From Armatimonadaceae bacterium (GTDB taxonomy: Bacteria; Armatimonadota; Armatimonadia; Armatimonadales; Armatimonadaceae): a stretch of DNA of 37,856 nucleotides. The stretch's first letter is position 1. Every line of letters starts with the position of its first letter. The stretch lies in assembly GCA_030446525.1 (NCBI GenBank), contig JAUJNC010000050.1:1-37856 (forward strand), written 5' to 3'. The notes beneath the pieces were generated by a model. The model made no database searches. It was given only the letters and a program-made list of their open reading frames with translations, and had not been told where the DNA came from. The position numbers were made by a program, and so were the translations under genes. Of this stretch, positions 28,710-37,831 are shown piece by piece.

Positions 28710-30356
28710 ATGGTTTTGCAAGCCGGAACGAAGCATTCGGGGGGGCGAAGGGTTAACAAGGTGGTTCACAGACCCACGAAACTGCAGATCGCCACCGCGG
28801 CTGTAGGCCTGACTTTTGTCGGGCTGGGCAGCGCCGCCGCCTACCTGGCGGACCTGGACCTCGCGCCGTCGATCACGGCTCTGGCGGCGGTCGCGCTCCT
28901 TTTCGTCTCCCTGCAGCACCTGCGCCAGCAAGAGCATGCCGCGGGGATCTCCCTGCCGGCCCTGCGCCTCCTGTCCCTGGGCTTCTGTCTGGGCGTGACG
29001 GCGGTCAGCGTGGGCGCCACCGGGGGCGTCGATTCGCCGTTTACGGGCGTCCTTTTCCTTCCCGTCTTGCTCGCCGCCCTGTGCTTCGACTTTACCGGCA
29101 GCGTCCTGATGGGGCTGATCATCTCGGCGATCTTCCTCCTGCTGGGCGGGCTTCATGAGGGGGCATGGACCGTCCCCGACAACCACGTACTCATCGAGAT
29201 CATCGTCTTCACCCTGGTGGCCGTGGCGGCGGGCTCCTTCGCCCAGAACATGCGCCGGACGGCCGAGGAGGCTGCGGCGCACGCCGAGGAGTTCGCGGCC
29301 CGCGCCCGGGCGCAGGAGGAGCACGCCGCCGAGCAGGAAGCCCGTGCCGAAGAGACGGAGGCCTTCCTCGACACGTCGGTGATGATGGAGTCGATGTACG
29401 ACCTGGATAACACGCTGAACATCGCCCTCATGCGTCTCAAGGACCTGGTCCCCTATGACGTGTGCGCCGTGTTCCTGCGCGAGGGCGAATCCCCGTATCT
29501 CCAGGTGGCGCGCTTAACGGGCGTGCCGGACGACGAAAGCCCGATCCGCACGCTGCCGCTGGACGAGGTCGAGGCGAAGTGGGGTGTCGACGTCAGCCCG
29601 CGCTACTGGCCCCAGATCGCCCAGGACGCCGCCGATCTGGGTACGCTCGCGGCCCTGGATCCTTCGGCCCGCAGCGTGATCGTCGCGCCGCTGCGCACGC
29701 TGGAGAACTTTTACGGGCTGATCTACGTCAGCGCGCGCGCCGACGACGTCTTCACGGAGCGCCACCGCAAAGTGGTGCACCAGTTCGCGCAGTACGTGGT
29801 GTTCCCGATACAGCGGGTGCGCCTGCGGGCGATGGCGACCACCGACGCCATGACGGGGCTGGACAACTACCGCTCGTTCCGCCTGCGGCTGGCCGACGAG
29901 GTGCGGCGCGCCTACCGCTATGGCCACACCCTCTCCTTGATCCTGCTGGACATAGACCACTTCAAGAAGGTTAACGACACCCACGGCCATCCGGCGGGCG
30001 ATTCCCTGCTGAAGCAGGTGGGGACGATCCTGCGCAGGAGTCTGCGGGGCATCGACGTCGCGGCCCGCTACGGGGGCGAAGAGATGGCGATCATCTGCCC
30101 GGAGACCGGGGCGGAGGATGCCTGCACCCTGGCGGAGCGCATCCGGGCCACCGTCGAGGCGAACCGCTTCCTGCTTTCCGAAGGGACGGAGGTACGCATC
30201 ACCGTGTCTCTGGGCGTGGCGACCCTGCCGACGCACGCGGCGGGCGACGCGGCGTTGATAGAGCAGGCCGACAAAGCCCTCTACGCCGCCAAGACCGGCG
30301 GCCGCAACACGGTGCGCGCCGCCATGGACATGACCATCGAGGCCGCGGTGGGGTGA
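28710..30356 (+). CDS. Membrane GAF-GGDEF diguanylate cyclase
   Basis: An intact 548-residue protein starting 1 bp after argH; GTG 28761 is an alternative start. About five or six membrane helices occupy residues 22-170 (e.g. IATAAVGLTFVGLGSAAAYL, VLLAALCFDFTGSVLMGLII), then an Ala/Glu coiled coil (AEEAAAHAEEFAARARAQEE), a GAF domain (about 220-365; DVCAVFLREGESPYLQVARL, FYGLIYVSARADDVF) and a GGDEF domain. The active site is YGGEEM near residue 455, preceded by LILLDIDHFKKVNDTHGHPA; RGID five residues before GGEE is an intact inhibitory I-site. It should make c-di-GMP with product inhibition. Its place at the end of the arginine operon puts it under the leader attenuator. Confidence 0.92.
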   Translation: MVLQAGTKHSGGRRVNKVVHRPTKLQIATAAVGLTFVGLGSAAAYLADLDLAPSITALAAVALLFVSLQHLRQQEHAAGISLPALRLLSLGFCLGVTAVSVGATGGVDSPFTGVLFLPVLLAALCFDFTGSVLMGLIISAIFLLLGGLHEGAWTVPDNHVLIEIIVFTLVAVAAGSFAQNMRRTAEEAAAHAEEFAARARAQEEHAAEQEARAEETEAFLDTSVMMESMYDLDNTLNIALMRLKDLVPYDVCAVFLREGESPYLQVARLTGVPDDESPIRTLPLDEVEAKWGVDVSPRYWPQIAQDAADLGTLAALDPSARSVIVAPLRTLENFYGLIYVSARADDVFTERHRKVVHQFAQYVVFPIQRVRLRAMATTDAMTGLDNYRSFRLRLADEVRRAYRYGHTLSLILLDIDHFKKVNDTHGHPAGDSLLKQVGTILRRSLRGIDVAARYGGEEMAIICPETGAEDACTLAERIRATVEANRFLLSEGTEVRITVSLGVATLPTHAAGDAALIEQADKALYAAKTGGRNTVRAAMDMTIEAAVG

Positions 30357-30366
30357 AGAAAGGAAA

Positions 30367-30385
30367 GGAGAGGGCGCCCCTCTCC
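30367..30385. terminator. Bidirectional terminator between convergent genes
   Basis: GGAGAGGG, loop CGC, CCCTCTCC, flanked by AA on the left and CTTCTT on the right. It separates the end of the arg/GGDEF operon from the minus-strand RsbW-like gene. Confidence 0.6.
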
Positions 30386-30390
30386 CTTCT

Positions 30391-30810
30391 TCACCTCTTC
30401 TTCCGCATCCGCACCGTGGTGTTCCCGTTCTCCGACAGGTACTCCACCGAGTCCATCAGCATCTCCATAAGCGCCATGCCGCGCCCGTGCTCGGCCAGAA
30501 CCTCCGCGGCCGGCATCTGCGAGTGCGTCTCCGGGTGAAAGCCGTTCCCCCGGTTTGTGACGTCTATCTCCAGCGCATCCGGCGCCACGCGGCACGCCAC
30601 GATGACGGAGCCATCCTGGGCGCCGTTCCCCCGCGTGTGCTGCACCGCGTTATTGCACGCCTCCCCGACCGCGAGCTTCACTTCGGCGCGCGCGCTGCCG
30701 GGGAGGCATAGCTGTTCACCCACCACGTCGATCGCCCGGCGCGCGATGGCTATGTACTCCGTCGCGCCGGGTATCTGCAGCCGTATGACCTCGTTGTCTT
30801 GCATCATCAT
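30391..30810 (-). CDS. RsbW-like anti-sigma/serine kinase ATPase
   Basis: An intact 139-residue stand-alone HATPase_c_2 protein. It begins MMMQDNEVIRLQIPGATEYI, followed by IARRAIDVVGEQLCLPGSAR. The N box is VKLAVGEACNNAVQHT, G1 is VTNRGNGFHPE and G2 is EHGRGMALMEMLMDSVEYL. Such proteins bind ATP and phosphorylate an anti-anti-sigma (STAS) partner or hold a sigma factor. The G1 box has Asn where most family members have Asp (DxGxG), which may weaken ATP binding; variants exist. No STAS or sigma gene is near. GGGA upstream of ATG 30810 is a fair ribosome binding site. It may work with the GAF proteins on either side. Confidence 0.85.
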   Translation of the reverse strand: MMMQDNEVIRLQIPGATEYIAIARRAIDVVGEQLCLPGSARAEVKLAVGEACNNAVQHTRGNGAQDGSVIVACRVAPDALEIDVTNRGNGFHPETHSQMPAAEVLAEHGRGMALMEMLMDSVEYLSENGNTTVRMRKKR

Positions 30811-30999
30811 ATCCCGTTCCTGGGAGGCAAAAAATCCGGGGACCTCCGCTCCAAGAGTTCTACGCTTTTGTAAGGGTGTTGTTCCACAGACGCGTGGCTT
30901 TCGTCACAAACAGTATGTTGCGACGTCGCTCCCTGTTTCCCTGCAAGAAACGTGCCAGGCGCGCCCCCTATTATAGACACATATAAATAACGCTGTGTT

Positions 31000-33480
31000 T
31001 CAGGAGAGCGGTTCCCGCGCCAAAAGTTTGGCGGCGGACGCGAGGGAGGGCGGCGGTTTCCGCCTCGGGGAAGGGGGGGCGGGGACGACGGCGATCGCCG
31101 CGCGGCGGTCGCCCGGGGAGAACGCGAGGAGCAGGTCCGGTGTCGGGCTGGTTCCGCCGGCGGCGGCCGCCTCGAGCAGGCGCCCCGTTAAAGGCGCCAG
31201 GCTCGTCCGCAGAAACCCCGTGGGCGGCCCGGACGCGCCACGACCCCTCCGCGTCGGCTTGCAGGGCGATGACGCCGGCCCCCAGCCCTTCGCCCAGGGT
31301 GTCCGCCAGCGCGCGGGCGTCGAGGCTGCCCTCGGCGGCGATGGCGAGCAGCCGCCGGAGCATCCGGGCGTCCCGCGCGGCGCGCGCTCTGGGCGGCCAG
31401 GCCGGCGTTCCGGAGCGCCACGGTCGCTTGGGGAGGCGAAGGTGAGCAGCAGCCGCGCTTCGTCGCCGCGCCAGGGCGGGGGCGCGGGTGTAGACTTCGA
31501 GCACGCCCACCACCTGCCGCCCGATGCGCAGGGGCACGCCCAGGTAAGAGCCGATCCGCCCGCGCACGGCGCGGGAAAGCCACCCGGCGAAGCGCGGATC
31601 GTCCCCCACGTCCTCGATGGCCAGGGGGACGCGCCCGGCGCCACCCAGCCCGCCGGGGCGTCTTCGGTGATCGGCAGCGCGTCCCCGGGTGGGGGCGACG
31701 CCGGGCGGAAGTTCACGGCGGCCTCGATCCGCATCGATCTCCCGTCCTCGCCGACCGAGTACAAGACGCAGCGGTCCGCCCCCATCACCTCCAGGGTGAG
31801 GGTGGCGATCAGGCGCAGCACGTCCCCGGGCGACTGGGACAGGCCCAGCGCGCGGGCGACGCGGTGGAAGTAACGGCGCAGGCTCCCGCGCCTTTGCCGC
31901 ACGTCCGCGTAGATGCGGGCGTTCTCGATCGCGATGGCGGCCTGGTTCGCGATCGTGTAGAACGGCTCCATCTCCGCCACGGTGAACAGGCGGCGGCGCG
32001 GTTCTCATGGCGCACAGAACCCCGATGGTCGCCGCGGACCGACCTGGAGCGGCATGCAGGTCATCGAGACGACCCCCTCGGTGTGCAGGGGCGCCGAGGC
32101 GTTGCGGTGGTCGGCGGCGACGTCCTGCACGGCGGTCGGGGTCTCGAACTCCATCACCCACCCGGGGATGCCTTGCCCGAGGGAGGGCTGGACGCGCCCG
32201 GCGGCGCCCTCGGGCAGGCCGCGGGCGACCACCAGCTGCAGGCGGACGTTGCGCTTCTCGTGCAGGAAGAGGGCGAACTTATCCACCGCCAGCAGGTGCA
32301 GGACGGAGTCCGCCACCCGTTCCAGGACGCCCTCGAGGTGCAGCGTCGAGGTGATCATCTGCGACAGTTCGTAGAGCGCCGCCGCTTCCTGCGCGCGCCG
32401 GTTCGCGTCCTCGTAGAGCCAGGCGTTCTCGATCGCCACCGCCGCCTGCGCGGCCAGGGCCGAAAGCAGGTTGGCGTCGCCGATCGTGTAGGCGTCCGGC
32501 TGGCCGGAGACGGCCAGGACCAGGCCGTGCGTCACGTCGCCCGCCCGCAGGGGGGCCGCGATCCCCGTCCGGGCCGGCAGCCCGGGGAAGGGCGGCTCAC
32601 CGGCGGGGGACTCGCCCTCCCCCCCGGGCTCGAACGACAGGAACAGGGGGCGCGCCGCGGCCAGGGCCGCCCTGCCCAGTCCCGCGTCCGTGGGCAGGGT
32701 CACCTCGCGCTGGTCCTCCCCCAGGCCCCGATCCGCGGCGATATAAAGGTGTGTGCGTTCGTCGTTGACCAGGAACACGGCCACGGCGCTGTTGGGGATG
32801 TGGGTGGCGACCTGCTCCATGACCGCCGTCAGCACCTCCTGCGCCCCCAGCTGGCCGGACACGTTGCGGACGGCCTCGTAGAGGGTGGAGAGCTCCCGCC
32901 GCTGGCGCTGCGAGTCCGTGCGCAGGCGTTCGCCTGACAGCGCGACCGAGGCGGCGGCGGCGAGGGTGGAGAGGGACAGCAGGTCGTTGCCGGCGAAGGG
33001 CTGGCTGTCGTGCTTGTTCAGGGCGGCGAGCGCCCCCACCGGCTGGCCGTCGGCGAAGATGGGCACCACGGCCGCCGAGGAGACGGAGGGCGCGCCGGCG
33101 CCTGCCGCGGGGTCGGGGGCGCTGAAGGCCAGGTACGGTTCGCCCGTGCGGGCGGTGTTCCCGACCAGGGTGTCCTGCACCCGGACGCGCGTGCCCGGCA
33201 GCTCGCGCGCGTCCTCGCCGCTGGCGGCGGCGAACGTGACCCAATCGCGGTCGGCCTCGACCAGGGCGACCGCTGCCGACGCGCAGCCGGCCAGAAGGCG
33301 CGCCTTCTCGGCCAGCAGCCCCAGGACCGCTTCGCGCGGGCTGCCGTGAGCGAGCGCCAGCATCACTTCGTGGAAGACGGCCAGGGCCAGCGATCCGGCG
33401 CTGTCCGAAGCAAGAGCGGGCGGGGTGGCCGCGGAAATGTGCGGCGAGACGAACGCCGCCTCGGGTCTTACCTGGAGCAT
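31000..33480 (-). CDS. Multi-GAF-domain sensor protein (C-terminal part frameshifted)
   Basis: ATG 33480 follows GGGAGG and a strong promoter. About 826 residues after repair, with no membrane segment. GAF1 (about 45-190; ALVEADRDWVTFAAASGEDA, SSAAVVPIFADGQPVGALAA), GAF2 (about 205-355; SAVAVFLVNDERTHLYIAAD, GIAAPLRAGDVTHGLVLAVS), GAF3 (about 375-520; ALFLHEKRNVRLQLVVARGL, PGWVMEFETPTAVQDVAADH) and, after a shift near 32010, GAF4 (ADRCVLYSVGEDGRSMRIEA, VRGRIGSYLGVPLRIGRQVV). More shifts occur near 31640, 31450 and 31390. The tail (ARMLRRLLAIAAEGSLDARA) has no recognisable output domain, so the protein may signal by protein contact. Stop at 31000-31002. Confidence 0.75.
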
Positions 33481-33541
33481 CGCGCAGTCGCCTCCCGAAC
33501 ACGTACATCGGCCCGCCTGGCGGGGGCCGTTTGGCGCTCCC

Positions 33542-33570
33542 ATTGTAGCCGGATGCGCGGGGCCTGTCAA
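33542..33570 (-). promoter_or_regulatory. Promoter of the multi-GAF gene
   Basis: On the minus strand, TTGACA (33565-33570), exactly 17 bp, TACAAT (33542-33547). Start near 33535, giving a 5' leader of about 55 nt. Confidence 0.75.
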
Positions 33571-33685
33571 GCCTCGGCCCGTTATATGCGGTACCTGAAC
33601 CCGCCGGCCCAAGGGGCGCCACCGCTCATCGCCTGGCCCCGATCGTTGTTCGGCCTTTGATGCGAATGAAGCGGCCTGCAACAGC

Positions 33686-33727
33686 AAAGGCCCCCGCGGG
33701 AGCCGTCTCCCAAGCGGGGGCCTTTTT
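33686..33727 (+). terminator. Strong plus-strand intrinsic terminator without an obvious gene
   Basis: AAAGGCCCCCGC (33686-33697) pairs with GCGGGGGCCTTT (33714-33725), followed by further T. No plus-strand gene ends just upstream: the multi-GAF gene is on the other strand. It may end antisense transcripts or mark a lost gene or small RNA. Confidence 0.65.
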
Positions 33728-33979
33728 CGAACCCACGGCATCTCTAATGATCCGCGGGCTGCAGGACCCATGAAGATGGGTCTCCTCTCCTGAGCGGCCT
33801 GGATGAACGCGAAGCCGCTTTCTCCGATCCGACACACCCTGAAGTGTGTTATAAACCGATAACACGCTCGAACGGTTGTTCTACCTGACTCCTTGCGAGC
33901 GTGTCGCTCACCGACCCATTGGCGTATATCCCTTTCCTCGTGTCACCGCTTTTATACCCGATGCTACGCCGTCTAAACG
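33728..33979. other. Intergenic region with a 9-bp inverted repeat
   Basis: Between the terminator and the IS4-family element there is no supported gene. ACACGCTCG (33862-33870) and CGAGCGTGT (33896-33904) form an inverted repeat around 25 bases. A short hairpin ACACAC/GTGTGT lies near 33835. Confidence 0.4.
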
Positions 33980-35463
33980 CAATACCATTCAAATAAGGAC
34001 TATAGCCTCCTGGAAGGTCAGTTTGGGCTTGGGTATGGGCGTGTTCTGGACGCTTCAGGTCAAAGTTGCTCATCTTTCGTTTCACCACCCGGGCATTGCA
34101 GCGGGCACGACGCGCAGGCAAAGGACGCGACGCGGATATCCTCCAGCATGCGGGCATACACAAGCGGCATCATCTCCGGCGCGCCGTCTGAAAGTCCCGG
34201 ACCGCCTCGCCGATCACCCGAGCGCGTGCGTAAAGGACAGCCGCTCCGGGTCCAGATCCGCTTTGATGGCGGCCTGATGCATCAGAAACCGAACGGCCCA
34301 ATGGGCGATCAGCAGCCCGTAGAGTTCCTGCAACACGCCCACGGGTTTCTTGCTTCTGATGGGGCCGTCATGAAAGTGCTGATGCACCTCAATCTCGTCG
34401 AGGGTGATCTCGATCTCCCAGCGCTCGTGATAGGCAATGGGCCAACTCGCGCCGGGTAACGATCGGGGTCCAGCAGCGTGGTGATGAGCTGGTACTGCTG
34501 CCCATGGCCCGGCAGATTCGGCTCACAGGATCGTGTATTGGATCAAGCGTACCAGCAGGCGCTCCGAGTCCTTGACGCTTCCCCTGCCGCCGCCCTTGGT
34601 TGCTGCCGATCCAGACCAGCCAAGAGCCATCTTGAAGGGGCGCTCGCGCCCCGGCTGGACAGGGGCGGGCAAGCGGCACAGCACGTGGGCACCACGCTGC
34701 CGCACGGCTTTGACACGCTCGAAGCTCCACAGGCCGCGGTCGAAGAGCAGCAGCATTCCGTCTTTGACCGAGCGCAACAGGCGCCAAGCGACGGCCTTCT
34801 CGTCCATCGTGCAGGGCCACAAGCCCGCATCAAAGATGGCATGAGTCCCGCATTCGCCCAGATAGAGCAGGCGCGCCTTGGGCCAAGCCGAGTCCCCCCG
34901 GTTGCCGCGCCGTTTACCGAAGTAGCGAGCGTTCTCGGGCGTGTCCGGCACGTCGATCTCTTGGCCGTCGAGGGCGACAAGGCGCAAGCCGAAGCGGAAC
35001 GCGCCGGGAGTATGCTCTGTGGCAAGGGGCCGGCAGACACGGTGAGACAAGGCTGCCATAGGACGCACGCCCAGTTGATAGCGCCGGTAGACGAGGGCAC
35101 TGTCGCGGGGCAGTGCCTCCGGGTCACTCTGCAGCAGGCGCAGTCTGTGGCTGAGCTTGTGCCAGACAGAGCCGACGGAATCCTTGGCGTACAGGCTCAT
35201 GGCGATCACCAAAAGGACGATCACCTCCAGGTTGAGTTTACGTTCTCGCCGGGTGCGTGCGTGCGTCTCTTGCAGTGCCTGCTGAATCGCCGCTCGTGGC
35301 ACGGCTTTCTCCAGGGCATCGAGCGAGTTGCTGACTAGCTTGCGCCCGGACTGCACGTGTCGTAGGATGAAAGGCATGAGGTGGTTCCTCCGTCCCTGCT
35401 GAGTTTGATCGCTCATTGGGGATACGGAGGAACTGCCTCTACTGGCTTATTTGAACGGTATTG
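33980..35463 (-). mobile_element. IS4-family insertion sequence
   Basis: 1484 bp. The ends CAATACCATTCAAATAAG (33980-33997) and the reverse complement of CAATACCGTTCAAATAAG (35446-35463) are an 18-bp inverted pair with one mismatch. It carries one minus-strand transposase gene. No convincing target duplication is visible. The right end stops one base before the R'' box of attC4. Confidence 0.8.
34008..35377 (-). pseudogene. IS4-family transposase (frameshifted)
   Basis: ATG 35377 is chosen because GGAGG lies about 9 bases upstream; the longer frame to 35416 lacks one. The protein starts MPFILRHVQSGRKLVSNSLD and continues RERKLNLEVIVLLVIAMSLY, LRLVALDGQEIDVPDTPENA (first catalytic Asp), LYLGECGTHAIFDAGLWPC and LLLFDRGLWSFERVKAVRQR (second Asp). 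A shift near 34525 and others near 34445 and 34220 lead to TTLLDPDRYPARELA, YHERWEIEITLDEIEVHQHF (the YREK-like motif with catalytic Glu) and KRKMSNFDLKRPEHAH. About 445 residues, usual for IS4. Homopolymer shifts make its activity uncertain. Confidence 0.8.
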
Positions 35464-35464
35464 T

Positions 35465-35557
35465 GCCTAACAAAACGCTGCACCGGACGCGAAAGCAGCC
35501 GGTTATCTGCTTCGCCCAGCATCGGGTTCTTCGCGCCCGTGAATTCCGCCGTTAGGC
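35465..35557 (+). repeat. attC4 integron recombination site
   Basis: 93 bp: R'' GCCTAAC (35465-35471), spacer AAAAC, L'' GCTGCACCGGACGCGAA; 3' side TTCGCGCCCGTGAA, R' GTTAGGC (35551-35557). The arms pair with the same unpaired G and A as the other sites. Its upstream cassette gene has been replaced or pushed away by the IS4 element. Confidence 0.85.
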
Positions 35558-35572
35558 GGCGGAGAACCACAT

Positions 35573-36043
35573 ATGCGAGACCGGCGTTTTGTTGCGGCCC
35601 ATCGCGGTGGCCCTCTTGATGTCGCCAAACACCGTCTCCTAGCGGCTTGGGCGGCGGATTGTGCCGAACATGTGCTGTCGCTTTTTCAGGAGTGCAGTTC
35701 AGACGATCGACCGCAACGTGCCCTCGAGATGGCAAAGGCGTGGGCAAGAGGCGAGGTCTCGGTGGGCGACGCACAGAAGGCTGCACTCGCAGCACATGCA
35801 GCAGCCCGAGAGGTTACGAGCAAATCCGCATCAGCGGCGGCACGTGCTGCCGGCCACGCGGTAGCGACGGCGCACATGGCCGACCACTGCCTTGGGGCAC
35901 CTACATACGCACTAAAGGCCGTTGAAGCAACAGGCGCATCAGCCGCCGTTGAGCGAGGCTGGCAAGTCGAGCAGCTTCCCGATGAGGTGCGGGAGCTGAT
36001 CGTATCAGCGCTGGGTAGTCGCCTAACCCGGCGCTGCACCTGA
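35573..36043 (+). CDS. Imm-5-like putative immunity protein, cassette gene
   Basis: A 156-residue intact protein from ATG 35573, 16 bp after attC4. RDRRFVAAHRGGPLDVAKHR, LLAAWAADCAEHVLSLFQEC, RALEMAKAWARGEVSVGDAQ and AAHAAAREV...AAGHAVATAHMADH are the pattern of the Imm-5-like helical domain annotated as putative immunity proteins of polymorphic toxin systems. The Ala-rich helices suggest a small all-alpha cytoplasmic protein. The stop codon lies inside attC5, as is usual for tightly packed integron cassettes. No toxin gene is next to it, so it may neutralise a toxin from other cells. Function is inferred from family naming only. Confidence 0.7.
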   Translation: MRDRRFVAAHRGGPLDVAKHRLLAAWAADCAEHVLSLFQECSSDDRPQRALEMAKAWARGEVSVGDAQKAALAAHAAAREVTSKSASAAARAAGHAVATAHMADHCLGAPTYALKAVEATGASAAVERGWQVEQLPDEVRELIVSALGSRLTRRCT

Positions 36044-36119
36044 CCCGGCCCGCGATGTCAGTTTGTGGGAGTTCGTAGCTCACTTGAGCGGGCCGGGCAG
36101 GTGAGCTTTTTCGTTGGAC
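36021..36119 (+). repeat. attC5 integron recombination site
   Basis: 99 bp, the best-paired site: R'' GCCTAAC (36021-36027), L'' GCTGCACCTGACCCGGCCCG; 3' side GCGGGCCGGGCAGGTGAGC, R' GTTGGAC (36113-36119). Twenty-one bases of L'' pair with nineteen of L', leaving only the G and A unpaired. R'' is the reverse complement of attC4 R'. Confidence 0.9.
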
Positions 36120-36153
36120 CGCGCTTATGAACGATGTCGTAGCGAGGTGAGCC

Positions 36154-37663
36154 GTGACACAAACAGTTCTTGTCGTTGATGATGAACCAAAGGCCCTGGT
36201 GCTTGTGCGAGGCGCGTTAGCGCATAAGGCTCGCCATAGAAACGCCGCGCTGGTCGTGGTGACCCTGCTCACGCTCCTTAGCGCGTCACCGGCGGCACAT
36301 GCCGGTCCTGACCAGTACTCGGCTTTCTACACGGTGGTCGAGAAGGACGCGCGATCCAAAGAGTACCGGCAGAATATGCTGCGCTTCTACGAGAAGTACC
36401 CACGCCGCTACATGGATCCCAACACGACGCCGCAGGCGTTTGCGCTGACGGCGGCGGCCCGCACCAAGTCCTTGAAGACCACTGATCCGGACCAGGTCTA
36501 TGATGCGCAGGTTGCTTTGCGCAACGGCGATATCTTGTATCGCCTTCAGGCCCGGCCCGACGTTGCGACCGGAGCGGGTGATGCAGAAATGGTCGGCCCT
36601 ATCATCCGGCCGGGCTCGGAGTATGTGCTGGTTTATAACAAGAACCAGGACGCCACCACCTCGGTGGAGCGGCTGCCAAAAAGCGTCGGCGACGTCTGGA
36701 TAGACAAGGGGTTGGACTCGCGCAAGGTGCCGTTCTTGCTGCTTGCTGGCGAGGATAGTCCGTTTCTCGCGCCGGGAGTCCGCGCCAATGCGCTCAAGTT
36801 GCCACTGCAGGCGGGGCCGCGCTACGGCAAGGCCGGTGCGCGGGCCGAGGTGTTGTACCAGCCTGCCCGCCGCGAACAGCAAGGCAGCCGCGTCCTGCTG
36901 ACGGCCTCCGATAAATGCGGCAAGCTGGAGGAGTGGGTTTTCGAGTATGACGATGCCGTCTCGGTCGGGAAAACGCTTCCTCGCACGATCCGGCACACCA
37001 CCTTCCGGGGAGTGCCGACGCCCGCCTCCGGCTATAGCAAGTCGGTGATGATGGCGCACGCGGTCTGGATCGCCCGGCTGAACCGGGTCAACAACCGCGC
37101 GGTCGAGGCGGAACTCTTCGAGCCGGACCGCTGGCTCAAGGGCGGGGACCAGATCACGGACTGCTCCCCGCCAGGTTCGCCTATTTGACAAACCGCAACG
37201 CTCGCTGCTGCTGGCGGCGGGCGCGCCTGCCCCCGACTTCACCGTGGAAGACAAAGACGGCAAGCCGCTCAGACTCTCGGACTTCCGAGGCAAGGTCGTC
37301 GTGCTGGACTTCTGGGCGACGTGGTGCGGGCCGTGCATGCGGTCCCTGCCCCACACCAACGCGGTGGCGGCCAAGTTCAAACAAGGTGTCGTCGTGCTCG
37401 CCGTCAACGTATGGGACAGCAAAGAGGCATTCCGGGCATGGCTGTCCAGAAACACGCAGTATGACGCACTGACCTTTGCCGTTGACCCGTCCCCCAACGG
37501 AAAGGACGTGGCGAGTACGCTCTACCGGGTGAGCGGCATCCCGACGCAGTACGTGATCGACAAGAACGGCAAAATCGCCAAAAGCTTTGTCGGCGATAGC
37601 GGCCCGGCGGCGGATTTGGGGAAGGCCATCGAAGCAGCAATGACGGTGGAGCAAGCACACTGA
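36154..37663 (+). CDS. Chimeric secreted protein with C-terminal TlpA/ResA thioredoxin domain (one frameshift)
   Basis: GTG 36154 follows AGGTGA. The first 22 residues (MTQTVLVVDDEPKALVLVRG) are the start of a response-regulator receiver domain; they are joined in frame to a signal peptide (AALVVVTLLTLLSASPAAHA) of an exported protein. The next 270 residues (SAFYTVVEKDARSKEYRQNM, YDAQVALRNGDILYRLQARP, PGSEYVLVYNKNQDATTSVE) belong to no family I can name. A shift near 37165 leads to RLFDKPQRSLLLAAGAPAPD and a thioredoxin fold: FRGKVVVLDFWATWCGPCM (CxxC), GIPTQYVIDKNGKI (cis-Pro). The redox domain should act outside the cytoplasm. The receiver stub would probably block correct export unless an internal start is used. 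Confidence 0.65.
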
Positions 37664-37740
37664 AGTGTGGCGTGGAGTCGCTCGTGCAGCAAACAGAGCG
37701 GCAGCGAAAGAAGCCAGCGGCGAAAGGCTTACCCGTCGCG

Positions 37741-37831
37741 GTCCAACAAAGCGCTGCACCGGACGCGAACGCAGCCCATGTACCTCTCCTACAGATTAGC
37801 TTCTTCGCGCCGGTGAGATACTGTGTTCCTC
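37741..37831 (+). repeat. attC6 integron recombination site (atypical R')
   Basis: R'' GTCCAAC (37741-37747), spacer AAAGC, L'' GCTGCACCGGACGCGAA; 3' side TTCGCGCCGGTGAG. The arms pair with the conserved unpaired G and A. The R' position reads GTTCCTC rather than GTTRRRY, as might occur at the last site of an array. R'' is the reverse complement of attC5 R' (GTTGGAC). Confidence 0.75.

Noticed and set aside
33849..34163. Minus-strand ORF of 104 residues as a separate gene
   Set aside because: Its first part is the C-terminus of the IS4 transposase (KRKMSNFDLKRPEH) and the rest reads through the terminal repeat.
33968..35478. Target-site duplication for the IS4-family element
   Set aside because: The flanks share only short CTAA-like matches that need gaps; no exact repeat of 8 or more bases was found.
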